Of a DNA stretch of 64,000 bases, positions 13,060 through 25,849 are shown in pieces. The notes beneath the pieces are model-generated. The model saw nothing but the letters and a program-made list of their open reading frames with translations. It was not told where the DNA came from and made no database searches. Position 1 is the stretch's first letter. Every line of letters begins with the position of its first letter. The translations under genes and the position numbers were made by a program. Origin of the DNA: Hydractinia symbiolongicarpus (lineage: Eukaryota > Cnidaria > Hydrozoa > Anthoathecata > Hydractiniidae); contig NC_079884.1 of assembly GCF_029227915.1 (NCBI RefSeq), forward strand, positions 21,326,001 to 21,390,000. Reading direction: 5' to 3'.

Positions 13060-15380
13060 GCCAACATCAAAAGAAAATGAACACATCCACTTTGCCTGTT
13101 ACGGACAGACACAGTCTCTGTATTATTATATAAATTGGCTCCATTTTCTATAAAAATTCTAAAGCTGTGTTTATTTCTATCTATTTACAACAAAAAACAA
13201 AAAAACTCAGTCAGATTTAACTGGTTTTTTTAAAAGAATGTGCAGCATAAGAAATATTATTGTCCCTAAACTTCCTAAATGTATGAATATTAAGTAGAGC
13301 GATTAAATATAAAGTTTAATTTTCATTGAAGAGATTTGTAACGTGCAATCCTTATGCTGCAAATGTTATAAAATATTTTGCTGCAAAACTGTCTTGTTTC
13401 CAATGTTTCCGAACCTCAGGTGGGAGAAACACAATGTTCTAATTTAAAATTAAACTTATAATGCATATATATAATAAAAAAAGCAATTGTTCAACCCGAA
13501 ATCATAAAATTAGTCAGAGATTGCTTTAAAATTGTTTTCAGTCATGCTAACTCAGTTTCCGCGTTGGACAGATGGCTAAGAAACTGGCCGGAAGAGCTTT
13601 AAAATAAGGATAGCGGTGCTAGTAATACCAGACTCTCCTGGCATATTTCACACACTAGCCACTACCCCTGTAAAGTATAGGTATCAAAAAAGCTACCTGA
13701 CTATTCTGTCATCTTTATTTCTATAACCATAAGAAAAATTGCAGGGTAACTCTACAGGTGTGTAGCTATAAAATAACATCAACAATCCAAAGAAAAACAA
13801 CGAATAGTTATTTTTATGGGATGTTATCCGTTGGTAACTGATGCTTTTACATAAGAAATCCAAGACTTTTTATGTAGTTAACCCTATAAAGACACAAACT
13901 AAAATATCTGTGTTCACCCAACAAAGAAAACGGTAATATTTCATCAGTTTTACTCTGAACCTTTGGTGTCAAAGTTATTCGGACACTAGGTGGACAAACA
14001 CAATCATCTAAGCACAGTATCTTGTGTCTCTTCTAACAAAACTTTGTTATGTATGACGAATAAAGTCAAAAACTGCAGCTAAATTGTAGCATTTGTCCCT
14101 TTTCACACGTCACTATTCCCCTGCAACACGAAAAAGGCAAATAGAATCAAGTTTCTTTAACCTTAACCCAGCTTTCAGGTTTTCACAAAACACGACATGT
14201 GGAAAAAATATTCATCCTTTTTTTAATTCCTTCTTTGGACTTGTGAGAAAATTCAATACAGAAAAAGAAGAGAAAAATAATTTGTTTCTTTATACGCCAA
14301 ATAAACGCTACGCTAGCATTTATAGGCAGGAGAATATATAATTTTCCTTAATTTCACGGGCTTTGATTTTCTCTCAACTTAGTTTTTGGCTTTATCATCT
14401 CATAAAACGTTTTAATAAAGGTAATAAAAGACTTTGGAATTATAATAAAAAAACATGGGAAGATGACATTACACTGTTGGGAGATAAGCCCTCAGAACGT
14501 TGTGTGAGGGAAGAGTGGGAAAATATCAATCTTGATGATAAAACACCATCCGTTTTACCAATGATTAATGAATCATACATAATTGATGTTACATTCTAGA
14601 AATGATGTCAAAAGAACTACTGATATGGTAGCTATGAAACAAAATGATGATATTGCTTTGATAGCAATACTTAAACTGATTATCAGTAATTATTTTAGAA
14701 TGAAAATATTACTAATGTGCCGCGGAAAATAGTAAGTCCACTAATGAAATGCTAATTACTAACGTCAATTAATTAAAATGATGCGAGATAATTAAATAAT
14801 CCTACTTTCTTCAAAGATTTTTGTTTATTTTAGCACAAATAGATTGTTTTGTTTTGTTTAGTGACGATAGTGACGGCGGTAGGGTGATGCTACTGCACAA
14901 CTTGTTATTAGTCAAATAAATTTTTAATCGACTTTTTCCTTAATATCATTAATAAAACTATAAATAAAATTATCATTCTAATGATTACCTTACTAAACAC
15001 TGTTCTTTGTATGTTTATCGATGTTCGATTGACTTGTTACATAATTGGCTTGTTAATTAGTATCACACTAATAAAATACTGTTTTAATTGATTGATACAT
15101 GCTTCGCCATATGTCAACTTCATCTTTAGTCTGTATATTTTACACAAGGATTTTCACTAGTACAACAGAACAATGAACAAAAAACTGAATTTACAGAAAT
15201 ATAATTATCCTAAAATATTGGCAGGGACAGAGCTTAGAATAATAATTACTCATTAATATACTCAGTTGACAGCATACACAAAATAAAGGGAAAATACACG
15301 TACGCAGATTATAATTAAAAGTTTAATTAGGTCAGACGAATTGGCTTTTAAAGTAATTTTTTTCTACCCTCACACTTGTC
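13060..15380. other. Intergenic, no gene seen
   Basis: Two neighbouring plus-strand open frames at 14093-14341 and 14363-14599 exist, but the second lacks an ATG and neither shows a recognisable domain. No other feature was seen. Confidence 0.35.
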
Positions 15381-15384
15381 CGTT

Positions 15385-15520
15385 TCCTTTATGCTAAACA
15401 TAATGGTCACAATGTGACCATTATGAAAAATTTTGATGTGACTCACATCAAAATTTTGATTTTTTGTCAGTAAATATCATTTTAGGCCAAATTTGGCTAA
15501 CACTTTATTCGGTATTATAC
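15385..15520. repeat. Inverted, rearranged relative of the 129-bp satellite, with two adjacent perfect palindromes
   Basis: Palindrome 1 (15399-15425) has 13-bp arms around one A. Palindrome 2 (15427-15457) has 15-bp arms (AAAATTTTGATGTGA) around one C. They are one base apart. From 15443 on, CACATCAAAATTTTGATT, then TTGTCAG, then CATTTTAGGCCAAA follow the reverse complement of the satellite unit at 42.3-43.2 kb. The left part is the same unit in the opposite orientation. Confidence 0.7.
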
Positions 15521-15524
15521 TCGG

Positions 15525-18500
15525 TGTTATACTCGGTATTATGCCTGAGAGAATTTTTAGTACATTTGGGGAAAATGGCTTATGTCTTAAGGATTTGTTT
15601 TCTTTATAACTTTATTTTTTCTCCATTTAAAAATTGGTCACTGTGAGTTTCTCGTATCAACCTTTTAAAGTAGAAAAATCGTACGTCTGGAATATGACTC
15701 AATATTTTTTTCAGTGGATCTTCATTATTTTGCACATGTGTAATAATGGAGGACATCCTTAGCTCGGGCCAACAAAATATGCACGTCAACCGAACGTCAA
15801 ATCTCGTTGCTCACCGCACGTTCGAAAATGTTGTCGTATAAACGATGAGTCTACTTATGAACGTCTTTTTGTTACGTCTTCAAGATATTCCAGATGTTAG
15901 GACGAAAAACGTTTTCTCTGAGATGCCATTGGAACTACAACACGAAGTCTTGTAGGACGACTCATAAACACATTTCGAACAAATATATATTTATTTGATT
16001 TTAAGTTCTTATTTTCCTGAAATATTTACATTTTTTCTAATCAAATATGTATTCCTCATGCCTACAAACAATTTGCGGAACTCTTAGGTCTCAATTAAAG
16101 TGCGACATTTTTGCGCTATGAATTGTTACGGATAAAGGAAATAGAAAATTTTGTGAAATTTTTTTTGTGGGTGATTAATTTTTAGAATTTTTACGAACAT
16201 TTTTTTTGCAGATTTGCGCCAAACTTTTAAGGTACGCGCAAATATGATACAGTTCCTGTTATATTATTAAAAAATGGAGCAAGTTGAAAATACTGTCGCA
16301 CCTTTAATCAATTTTGACAAACAAGCAAACTATTCTAACTTAGCAAAGCAGCAAATATAGCCAACAACCAACATAACAAGCGAGCATTTTTGTGCTAAAA
16401 AAATTAACGAGATTTTTAAAAATAGCAAGCAAAAATTGCATTAAAGAAAGTAAAATTCTCGTAGGAAAAAGGGAAAATAACACTTTTTGAGTTATTTTAA
16501 ATTATATATTTTTTATTGTCATATTTTTTTATATATGGTGGTGAAAGTATCACGTGCGCATGAAGAAAGAATTCATTTTTAAGTTGTTTTTAGATTGTTC
16601 TCCCACTATCCTTGCGATAAAAAAAAGGAAAATAACGAAATAGATCTTCATTTTTGTATGCATATAAAGACACATGATCAGAAGTTCCAGAAGTGATTCT
16701 AAATTTGAGAACCGGAGTACCAGTTCATAACAGGGACATTACGAAACAAAGACGGGAACTTAAACTGTGACGACGACGGCGTCGGCAAGGGCCAGAATCT
16801 AGCCGTTTAAAGTTCACGTTTCCGTCTTCGAATAACATTTGATTGCAAGTTTTTTTGCTTATGACATCGATAAATCTAAAAATCCAAACTTAATGAATTG
16901 TAAAAAGTCTGAGCTAAATTTTATGTCAGAGTACAAATGCAACGTTGAATTTATATTTTAAAAAAATGACATACCAAGGTTGGTCGAGGTTCTTCAAGTA
17001 CCCAATTAAATCAAACTTGTTATAATGGAGTTGTATGTAAGCATTGTGTATTTCAGTATAAATAAACATCACATTGTTCCTACGTGCTGCAAAGACGATG
17101 GATCCAGTGGGACTTAAACCTACGTCCTCCCGCTTGTCGTTTGATTGCTCTACTGATTGCGTTATTGATCCGATCCTAGCACATGTAGTAGACGAGGCAA
17201 GAATATACTACTTCCATGCAACAAGCAGTAAAGGCAAGGCGTATGCAAAAAAAATTGATTGCCACAAGATCTTAATACAGTCCTTGCTGTACGTAACCCA
17301 GGTGATCCAGTTGCAAACTGTCGCGGCTTCATTGTTGGCACAGTTCGAATGGTTAGTAGACCTGGTAACTGAAAGGATTTTATATAATGGCCATGAAAAG
17401 TTCATTTAATAAGTTCAATTCATTAGTCTCAGCGAATGCTGTAATTGCTAACATGTTTGGGCCAGTTAAAGGTAAACGACATATAGTGGAATGTTACGAG
17501 ATTCTGGATCACTCAACAAACTCCAACAACACAACTTTGATAGCAATGGCAATCCACCTATGCATATATGGTGATCCTGTTTATACAATAAGGGTACATT
17601 GACAATCTAGATTTAGAGCGGCAAATCCAACAGCACAGCAGAGAGATTACAATTTTAAAATGAAGTCCGAGCCACCGTATAATGGTTGTTTATTTTAAGT
17701 TTTTAGATTCAAAAAAAATTAATGTTGGAGATCAGTTAAAAAAATGTACTTAAATTGCCTTATTAACAAACGCTAAAGGTTGTTTGTATGGATCTCAAAT
17801 ATCAAGATACTTTGGCTCGGAACCAACACTATTAAAAGAATATTTTCAGTAATTTACACAAGGCAAACACGTATAAACCATAAAAATAAGTATTATAGAG
17901 TGCTTATTTGCTTTTTTAACACTTCATCTTCAACAAAAACAAAAAAACACGAATACAGGTCCATATATGCAGACTTGTACCAATAATAAACAAAACAAAA
18001 TTTCCTTCATTTTCTGTTTTAAAATCAGTTCTCCTTTATTCCCATTAGAGCAACTTGTTTGTGTTATTGCATTCGAATTTGTTGTTGCATCATTGTCAAG
18101 TTTGTATTTCCTTGTTCACTGATTCTGATTCACAATGCTTACTGTTGTTTTTTGCTTCTCACGTGTAAGTTTGACCTCTTCTTGTCGTTGTTCCAATTCT
18201 GCTTCGCGGTATTCTATTTCCTGAGATGATTTTTCCCTCAAGTATAAAATTATATCTGATCCATTATTTCTGGATCCTTGTTGAAGTTTCCACAAAATAA
18301 CCACTTCTTTCTTTTGTCAGGGAGTGCTCCCAGATACGCATGCGCAGTAAGTTATTTTTTTCCTGACGTCTCCGTTGCCGTCCCTGTTGTTGAGTCATAA
18401 GGTCATTAACGATAATCTGTGCACGTCTTTTTATCGTCCGTATTCTCATGCTAAACGCTAAGTTAAAGGGGCATTAAATTATGCGGTCGTGATTTTACCG

Positions 18501-20380
18501 CTTACCAGGACCGAATGTTTATTATTGGACATGTCTTAAAACGGAATGGGGATCATTTTTAAGTCAGCTCGTCTCCAATTTTTTAAGATTAAAAATTTTA
18601 TACAGCCTAAAAGAGAATGTTACACAGGAAGTGATGACAGTCAATTGTTGATAGGGTACAATCAGTTAAGAGGACCTTCAGTTAATCCTACTTTTATTTC
18701 TGGGTCCAAAGTTGGACTTCCTTTGATAATAATAAACATTATGTCGAGTTGATCGGTCGCTGTGTTGCATGGATCTCTTGTGAAAAATAGCAGGTTTAAA
18801 GAGGGGCTCTAAATGAATGAGGGTAAAAAATAATTTAGTTATAATGTACCAAGATCATGTTAGCAGCTAGCTAGCACCGGAAACGTTTATAATAGCAATC
18901 ACGTTTTACTGGATTATAAATGATCAAATACCTCACGTATGGAAAACTTGGAAATGTCTGCACGGAGAATAAAATAATCCTAATGGGTGCGTGGAGGTGT
19001 GAAAATACAAATTCGAGCACCACAGTATTGCAGGAAGTGGTCTAATAACGACATTTTAGGGTTCTTCAAAGAATAAACCAGTAGAAGTGACATATTCATA
19101 AATCAGCCTTGAAGATCATTTGTTTGATGCATGCTGCCTTAATTCATGGTAATGGCGGGTTAATTGCCTTAAAATAAGTTATAATGGGCAATTGTATGCT
19201 TATTGGATTGCAAATTATTTTACACCTACCTCACGTATAAAAACTTTTAATGGTTTGCGTATAGACGTACAACCTATGTTCGGACATCACAGTAGCGGAA
19301 AAAAGTTTTACTACAATCTTATTTGATCATTAAAACTTCTTCCGTGAAATACGAAAGAAATTTTACTCACAAAGTTGTTGGTGTCTCTTTTATTACAAAA
19401 TATGTTTCACTAATGGAAAGACAAATCACAAACAAGACGTCAAAAGCACAGTCTCAATTTTCACGATAATTTGTCGTGCTCCTTACATAGCCTTTCGTAT
19501 CTTGAACTTTTAGTTTTGTTAAACATGAAGCATATGGGAGAAAAGAAATAGGCATAGGAGCTGAGGGGCTTAAAATGGTTCGTCAATGTTGTTTTTAATT
19601 AATTAAACTTATGACTGTCTAACTACTCTTATTGCTATGTCACGCTATGTCACCTTATCTGCCTATTCTGCAACCTTAACGCATTTAGAAATTTATAATC
19701 TTGATTTTAATGTCGCAAAAGTCGGGATACTTTTCCATGTGTCGATACAAATGAAGTTTCACTAACGGTTGATAGTGGATCTATCGATAAATATTTTTAT
19801 CCAAAATATTTTTAAATATCCTATTGAAATAAATAAGTCATTATTACTCATTGTTTGGTTTGATTTCGGTAGATTTGTTATCATAAGTCATGGTGAGCTT
19901 TGAAACCATGACCTTTTGCACCAAAAGCAATGGTGATCTTCCCTTAGGCTTACAATTGGAAAAAATTTCAAAAGCTCAAGAATGTAATTTTAAAGTCAAT
20001 GCTATTGAATAAATTTTTATCTAAAAAAACTAATTGCTTATAATTGCTACGAAGGAAAACTATTAAGACAAGTTAATTACAATGTTGATTATGTTTGGTA
20101 ATCAGCTAAGTTGCTACCTCGTGCTGTGAAGAAAAAGATTCTGATCAAAGATTTGATGATATTGTTTACCCTGTTAGCATATAGTTATATATTCATAAAA
20201 TGAAGAGGCGTTTTTTAAGCTAAACAGTCCGAAAGCAGACAATAGACGATTGAAAAACACAATGATTTTCTTCTTGTAAGTTCCTTGTGTGGTCTAAAAG
20301 CTGCATTATTGAGAAAACTTCCACCACTGACAAATATAAAATATATATTTAAAAAAAATAGTTTCAAAGATTTTTTATAT
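15525..20380. other. Intergenic, no gene seen apart from a tRNA-like SINE head
   Basis: Short frames without domains. At 18116-18449 (minus) two frames rich in Gln, Arg and Glu abut with a shift. They may be a broken transposon-derived ORF but I cannot name it. GC-poor throughout. Confidence 0.3.
17100..17176 (-). pseudogene. tRNA-like sequence, probably the head of a second SINE family or a tRNA pseudogene
   Basis: On the minus strand, 77 nt run from GGATCGG to TGGATCC, which pair at five or six of seven positions like an acceptor stem. Inside are an A-box-like CAGTAGAGCAATC and a B-box-like GGTTTAAGTCCC with a seven-base T loop. The anticodon arm does not pair well, so it is not a working tRNA. 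GCGGGAGG before the B box is shared with the SINE at 10.1 kb. Confidence 0.5.
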
Positions 20381-20386
20381 ATTATA

Positions 20387-20856
20387 CCTTATTTCGGCGA
20401 TTAACGGCGCACAAAATTTAACAATAACGAAATTAACGCGAACACCTATAGCAAGTTTTGGAAAAGAATTTAATTAACTCAATTTAGCTTAACTGACTTA
20501 CAAAAAGCATTTTAAAATAACGCGAATTAGGAAATATGTTTCTTTATTTTGAGAATGGTTTTATTGAAAACCATTTTCTTTTTTTTTTCAACACTTACAA
20601 TGAGACCGCAGCTTGCCATAATCACATTTGGTGAATGCAACCGTATCAGGACAATTTTTTTGGCGAGGGGGGCGGGGGCGTCAATCAAACAAAAGGAGAA
20701 CGAAGTATGCGTGTATGTTGAGCTTTGTAGTGCGATTCTAGAAAATTTTAATTACAGGTTTTAAATTAATTAACTAGTAACTTTTTAACGTCCTTGATAA
20801 TTACGGGACATTTATTTAACGCGAATTGAAAAATTCGCTAATTTTCTGGAATAAGG
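20387..20856. mobile_element. TA-flanked MITE (CCTTATTCGG family), copy 1
   Basis: Begins CCTTATTTCGGCGATT and ends GGAATAAGG, with TA on both sides (20385-20386 and 20857-20858). It is rich in GCGAA words near both ends and has no transposase. A second copy with a longer terminal repeat lies at 47.2-47.7 kb. TA target duplication is typical of Tc1/mariner-type elements, but that is inference. Confidence 0.6.
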
Positions 20857-20859
20857 TAT

Positions 20860-23800
20860 TGAGATTTTAATGACTATATCAGTGAATTATAAAGCTAAAG
20901 CGACAGACCGGTAAAGGTTTTGGAAGATCACACAAAAACTGCCGACTACTTAAGAATATGCTTCTTTCAGCTACCTATATATATCACGGAATGTATGTTT
21001 CTGTCCGAATGTATTACATTTCAACGAAGTAATCTCTTTAACATCTTTAAACAACATCTTGCTTTGAAATTGATTTTTGAGATAATGAAAATGATACGCA
21101 CAATCTTCAGCGATGTGAATGCACTAACTCCATTTTCTAAATTATACGTTGAACTTGGAAAGGACTTACTTTCGAAACAAAATTTTTAAAAATGAAATTT
21201 AAAGTTCGCGAAAACTAATTTTCCCGAAGTTGGCAAGTAATATTTCCCGAGAATTAAACTTTGCGAATTTTGCGAAAAAAGAATGTGACGGTATTTTATT
21301 TGACAATTTGGACTATTTTTAAAAAGGATTTTATGTAGGAGTTATAATTCATATTAAAATTATATTTAATCTTAGGTACATCCAAAAAAAGTCAGTGTAA
21401 ATCAGTCATCAAAAAGAAATCCTCCAAACTTCGCAGAAATTAATTTTTTTTAAATTTAGAGAATTGAGAGTTCCCAAAAAAGAGAAACCGATTTTCGTGA
21501 AATTACAAAAAGTCGGGAAATTTGCGAAAGTTAGGTACATATTTTGCACAACAACCGTTCTGTTTCTGCACAGAAAAACGCGCACAATGGGTGGGAAATT
21601 CAATTCTACTGTTGGCTTAAATTTTTTTTCTCGGGTTCAACTAAACCTCCTTGGTTCAACATTTCATTACCAAACTTATTAAGAGAAGGTAAAACAAAGT
21701 TAGGGACACAATGTCATACATAAACAACCAGATGTGATTATATGACAAATGTACGGTGTCAGTAATATCCAGTTTATTAAATTCACAATTCAAAGAAGAA
21801 CTAGCAAGGCCCAATTTATTTAAAAGAAGATGCGCTAAAAATTTCACTAATATCTCTAAAGATGCATGTAAAAAATTTTTTAAGGCGGATTGTTCTGTGA
21901 AGGGAATTTGGATTTTCAGATAGATCTTAAGTGAACAAAAAATTAATACATGGAAGTTTATTTCTTGACGCCAGAGTTGATAACATACACAATGCTAGTA
22001 AATGCATTGGTTTATATATGAAGAGGACTTACAGCAATGTGTGGCATCAATGTGTAATATCAGTTATCAGCTCTGCGCCTTAAACAGACAGAAGTAACTA
22101 TTAAAGCAGCGGAAAAATAATGGAGAACGCAGAAATATAGCGTATAGTGCAGTAATGCAGCAGATAAAAAACATTCATTAGAGTAATTTTGGGAAATTTA
22201 CTAGCAGGAACATCAGGTATTCTTAATACCACAGTCAAAACTCTTAGTCATCATTTTAACACTTTTGACAGGAATGCCAATTTTTCTTTAAAAGTTTTTT
22301 CTGAATGTTTGGTCCCACTCGTTTAACAAACAAGTGTACGTGACCGCGTGACATCCGAAAAATGAGTTACAAGGAGACATTATCAGTGAACCATATCCAA
22401 TTATGACAATCATTTTGTAAAGAATACTTTTAATTTCAATAATTATTACAAAATTATTACAAAATTATCGTTCTCCCTCCAATGAGGATTTTAAATCTTT
22501 TCCGACAGAATCTTTTGAAGTAGCAATTTACTTAGTCAAATTTGCCAAAAATTGTTATAACTAGCTTAGAGCACTTTACGTTCTAAAACTCGTTATGTTT
22601 CATCATTATTATTATTCCCAAATATTTATACAAAATAGCCACTTTAGTATTTGAAGCACTCCTATCATAGCAGGTTCTGTGTTTTGAATTCATACATCAG
22701 ATATACATCGGCATTGCCTACCTATTGGCACTCACTTAACTTAGTTGTCGTCGCTAAATGAAGAAGGAAATCAGGGAGCAATAAAACTACTATTTATGCG
22801 CAACCATAATTTCAAATTGTAATTCAAAAACATAAAAAATCAAGAAATGACTTGACATGTACTTATGCTAAACCATATAAAAACAATTTTTAGATATATT
22901 TATGCATGTATTAGCATCTTTTTCAAAATATTGTAGGTAAAACGAAATAGGATTTTAATTGATGTTAAAACTGTTCTAATCGTTGTTGACACGATTTTAA
23001 TCGACCATAACCACCTAACACAATAGATGTTTCATTGCTTCCTGTTCCCATGGGAAACGAGCATAAAACACACCGCTACATTTCCTCCAATCTAGGAGGC
23101 GGACTTAATTCCCGTCGCTTAATTAAAGTATATTTTGTGTAAAATGAAAAAAGTGATCACTTTTTGGTTTTATTCCATATTTTCCTGCACGTTTTTCATT
23201 TCCTTATGCATGACTGTGCATAAATAGGCTTACCTTAAATTTAAAAAATTTGTGTGGGAAATCAGTAGTTGATAACAGGCGATCCTACGAGATGTAAGAA
23301 GACGATAAAGAGAAATCAAATGCCGTATTAAAAAGAAAAAAATAAACAAAGGCGCTTTACAATGGATCTTTTGGACTCAATTATTACTACTTAAGAAAAA
23401 TTAAGGCTTAGACTTCGCGGCCTTTCTTTGACATCTTTTTGACATTTTAAATCCGAATTTTGACCACTTTCTGTTGCACTTGAGAACTGCTCATAGAATT
23501 TAATCCATCCTTTACAAGCTTCTATTTTGATATTTGAAAGTTCAGTGATCACGAGCAATGGCTATTAGACGATATGTCGAGTTCAACCTCGCTACGACGC
23601 CAAGTTGGTATGGTTTCATTGTTTTTGTTGCCAAATAACTCATCTATAGAATTATTCTTTCAATAAGGAGTGTCCTCAACACAGTCATGGAAAGGAAACG
23701 ATTATTCCCTTTTGCCCTTCAGATAATCTTCTATTGTTACTGCTTTAATACTTGCAACCAATTCTGTGATAATTACAGAAAATAAATTTCGTTTTGGAGA

Positions 23801-24500
23801 GAATTTAAATAAGAGGAGTTTTCATTTACTCGAATCATCATCAAGAAGACAAAAGACATCACTAGCTTGTAGTAACAACGTAATTTAGTTATAATGTTCA
23901 CCTATTGAGAAATCAAAGTAGAATTGACTAATGCTGCTAGAAATGCTGGCATATGATTTTATACACCGTTTTTTTAACTACTAATTGAGGAACTAATGTG
24001 GGGTTTAATTTTACGGATCTGCATCAAATCCGCAAAGATTTCTCCCACAAAGTTTTTTGTTTTACACATAAGTCAAAGAAAAAATGATTAAAAAAAGAAT
24101 AACACAGCTTCCACTTTCCCAATTCAGTTCTGTTCCACTAACAAATCTAGCACAGTTCTAAATAAAAACAATAATGAGGAACAAGATATTCCTGCAAGTT
24201 AAATATCCTTTATCGCATGTTACGTGCACAAAACTAATTTTCTTTCTTTCTTTTTAAAAACACGTCAATTTTATTTCATGTTTTATGCCAGCTACGATAA
24301 TATATTTTAGGTACTCAAAAGTCTTATTCTTCTTTACTTTTTTCAAACTTCCCTCTTCATAAATCAAATTGGAATTGTTACATATTGCATTGGTGTAGGT
24401 GTTGTCAAGCCTACACGATGAAAAATACACAACTTTTCCATGAGTGGATCATTGTCTTGCGTTATCGTAAAAGGAAACAGGCTCAGTATGCAAGTTTTAC
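20860..24500. other. Intergenic with a GCGAA-rich repeat at 21.19-21.49 kb
   Basis: No gene recognised. The piece at about 21190-21490 shares ordered words (TTTTATGTAGGAG, AAAAAAGTCAGTGT, GCGAA clusters) with 55.97-56.36 kb and partly with 46.56-46.94 kb, so it is a decayed member of that family. Confidence 0.4.
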
Positions 24501-24508
24501 TCATTTGA

Positions 24509-24536
24509 TGACGTAAGGGGAAAATGGTATAAATAG
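24509..24536 (+). promoter_or_regulatory. Core promoter: CRE-like TGACGTAA plus TATA box
   Basis: TGACGTAA at 24509-24516 and TATAAATAG at 24528-24536. A start of transcription about 30 bp downstream (near 24560) leaves a 5' UTR of about 30 nt before the ATG at 24589. This supports that ATG. Confidence 0.6.
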
Positions 24537-24588
24537 TCTCGGGGTGCTGAATTTTACCAAATCATCTTTAATCCAAACATTAACAGAA

Positions 24589-25779
24589 ATGGAAATATTT
24601 TTCATAACATTAATTTTTATATTTTTCATCTGGTATGCATTTGATCGATACAAGTGGTATAGAAATGTCATCAGCAAAAATCCAGAAATTGCATCAGTTG
24701 ATACTGTTGTTTCCAAACTGAGAAAACAAAAAGAAAGCGGTGACCAAGTAATATATCCAACAAAAGTCATTGCTCCAAGGTGCTCATTTTCACAATATCT
24801 CAAGTATCTACATTTGGCTTGCCTTCCCTACCTTTGGAGTGTGCCAATCAAATATCTGAAGCAACTGTTACTTCGAACAAAGAAATCTAAATTGCCAGAT
24901 TACGAAAAACAAATACAACTAGCTAAAATGGTATTGGAGACTACACTTGTGCTTGGATTTGACTGCGAAACAAATGGGCATTACCATTTTTGCTACACGA
25001 ACTTTAGAATGCCATGTCGCGGTAAAACAAGAGAGTATTATTTTGTTGAAGAATGTCATGCCTATATCGAATTAAGTGAAGAAGGAGATACTATCCTCTA
25101 CAAGCTTACTGTGAATGATGAAGAAATCACTGAATTAAATCAAATGTTTTCATTCCTTAACACTGTATGGTGTGTTTATACGCACACGTTAACTCATGTA
25201 ATGGCAGGTAGTGTTGTAGAAATGAATTTAAACGATGTTAAGATGCGAAGTGATTTGAGTGACACATTTAAACAGAGCATAGATGATATGCATGCAACAG
25301 TTTCAGGAATGAACGAATCTGCCAATCACTATCCTGCAGATATCTGGGGAATTCCACGTAAGAATTTGCAAGAAATTCTTGGTTACAATTCAACGCAACA
25401 AATTCAAAACCACTACAAAATAACACAATGCATGAAGGTGAGTAATTTTGTGAGATTTACAGTAAAAGCAAGAGCGATATATAACAAACATCTGGCTTCG
25501 ACTGGTTTGTCTGTGTCCATCTTATCATGCAATACAATATTTCATTCGGTGGATCATTACAACATGGGAAAATATTTTCTTCATGATTCCGAAGAAAAAT
25601 CATTTCTTGGAATCGATTCAAGAATGATTACATCCCTGTTGGGAGACCTCAATTACGATCTTGGAAGATGGCAAGCCATGCGTTTCAATAAGTGTAATAT
25701 TTGGAAAAATATATATGAGGAACTATCTAGCATCGATAAGGAGTTGGCAGACAAATCACACATGTTTATAAGTGTTTAG
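24589..25779 (+). CDS. Membrane-anchored protein of unknown family with two HxxxH motifs (396 aa)
   Basis: Single-exon frame. The true start is the ATG at 24589. The open frame runs 15 codons further up, but without an ATG and across the predicted transcription start. Residues 2-17 form one hydrophobic segment followed by basic residues, so it is probably a signal anchor (ER or Golgi), or possibly a cleaved signal. The rest looks globular and mixed in charge. Two HxxxH motifs stand out: H199-H203 (HTLTH) and H319-H323 (HSVDH), with a GxxF/Y context each. Conserved-looking Trp, Cys and Gly residues (WCVYTHT, CNTIFHSVDHYNMGKYF) suggest an enzyme that might bind metal or haem. I do not recognise the family and assign no reaction. 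Flanked by a TATA box and a poly(A) signal, so it is likely expressed. No neighbours within 8 kb. Confidence 0.75.
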   Translation: MEIFFITLIFIFFIWYAFDRYKWYRNVISKNPEIASVDTVVSKLRKQKESGDQVIYPTKVIAPRCSFSQYLKYLHLACLPYLWSVPIKYLKQLLLRTKKSKLPDYEKQIQLAKMVLETTLVLGFDCETNGHYHFCYTNFRMPCRGKTREYYFVEECHAYIELSEEGDTILYKLTVNDEEITELNQMFSFLNTVWCVYTHTLTHVMAGSVVEMNLNDVKMRSDLSDTFKQSIDDMHATVSGMNESANHYPADIWGIPRKNLQEILGYNSTQQIQNHYKITQCMKVSNFVRFTVKARAIYNKHLASTGLSVSILSCNTIFHSVDHYNMGKYFLHDSEEKSFLGIDSRMITSLLGDLNYDLGRWQAMRFNKCNIWKNIYEELSSIDKELADKSHMFISV

Positions 25780-25839
25780 CAAAACGATATTTACTTAAAC
25801 TCAGATTTGTAAAAGTGTATAGCGTAATGTTTTTGCCTT

Positions 25840-25845
25840 AATAAA
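25840..25845 (+). terminator. Poly(A) signal AATAAA of the 24.6-kb gene
   Basis: Canonical hexamer 61 bp after the stop codon at 25777-25779. Confidence 0.65.
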
Positions 25846-25849
25846 GAAG

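Noticed and set aside
14093-14599. Two adjacent plus-strand frames that might be exons
   Set aside because: No domain, second frame has no ATG, and no convincing donor/acceptor pair joins them.
17074-17409. 111-codon plus-strand frame
   Set aside because: Runs antisense through the tRNA-like 77-mer; no domain; start codon in a transposon-like context.
18116-18449. Charged minus-strand frames that might be a transposon accessory protein
   Set aside because: Two short frames with a shift and no recognisable motif; too weak to name.
24544-24588. Fifteen extra N-terminal codons for the orphan gene
   Set aside because: They begin at a GTG and lie upstream of or across the transcription start predicted from the TATA box at 24528.
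24501-24803. Minus-strand frame overlapping the orphan gene
   Set aside because: Antisense shadow over its promoter and N-terminus.
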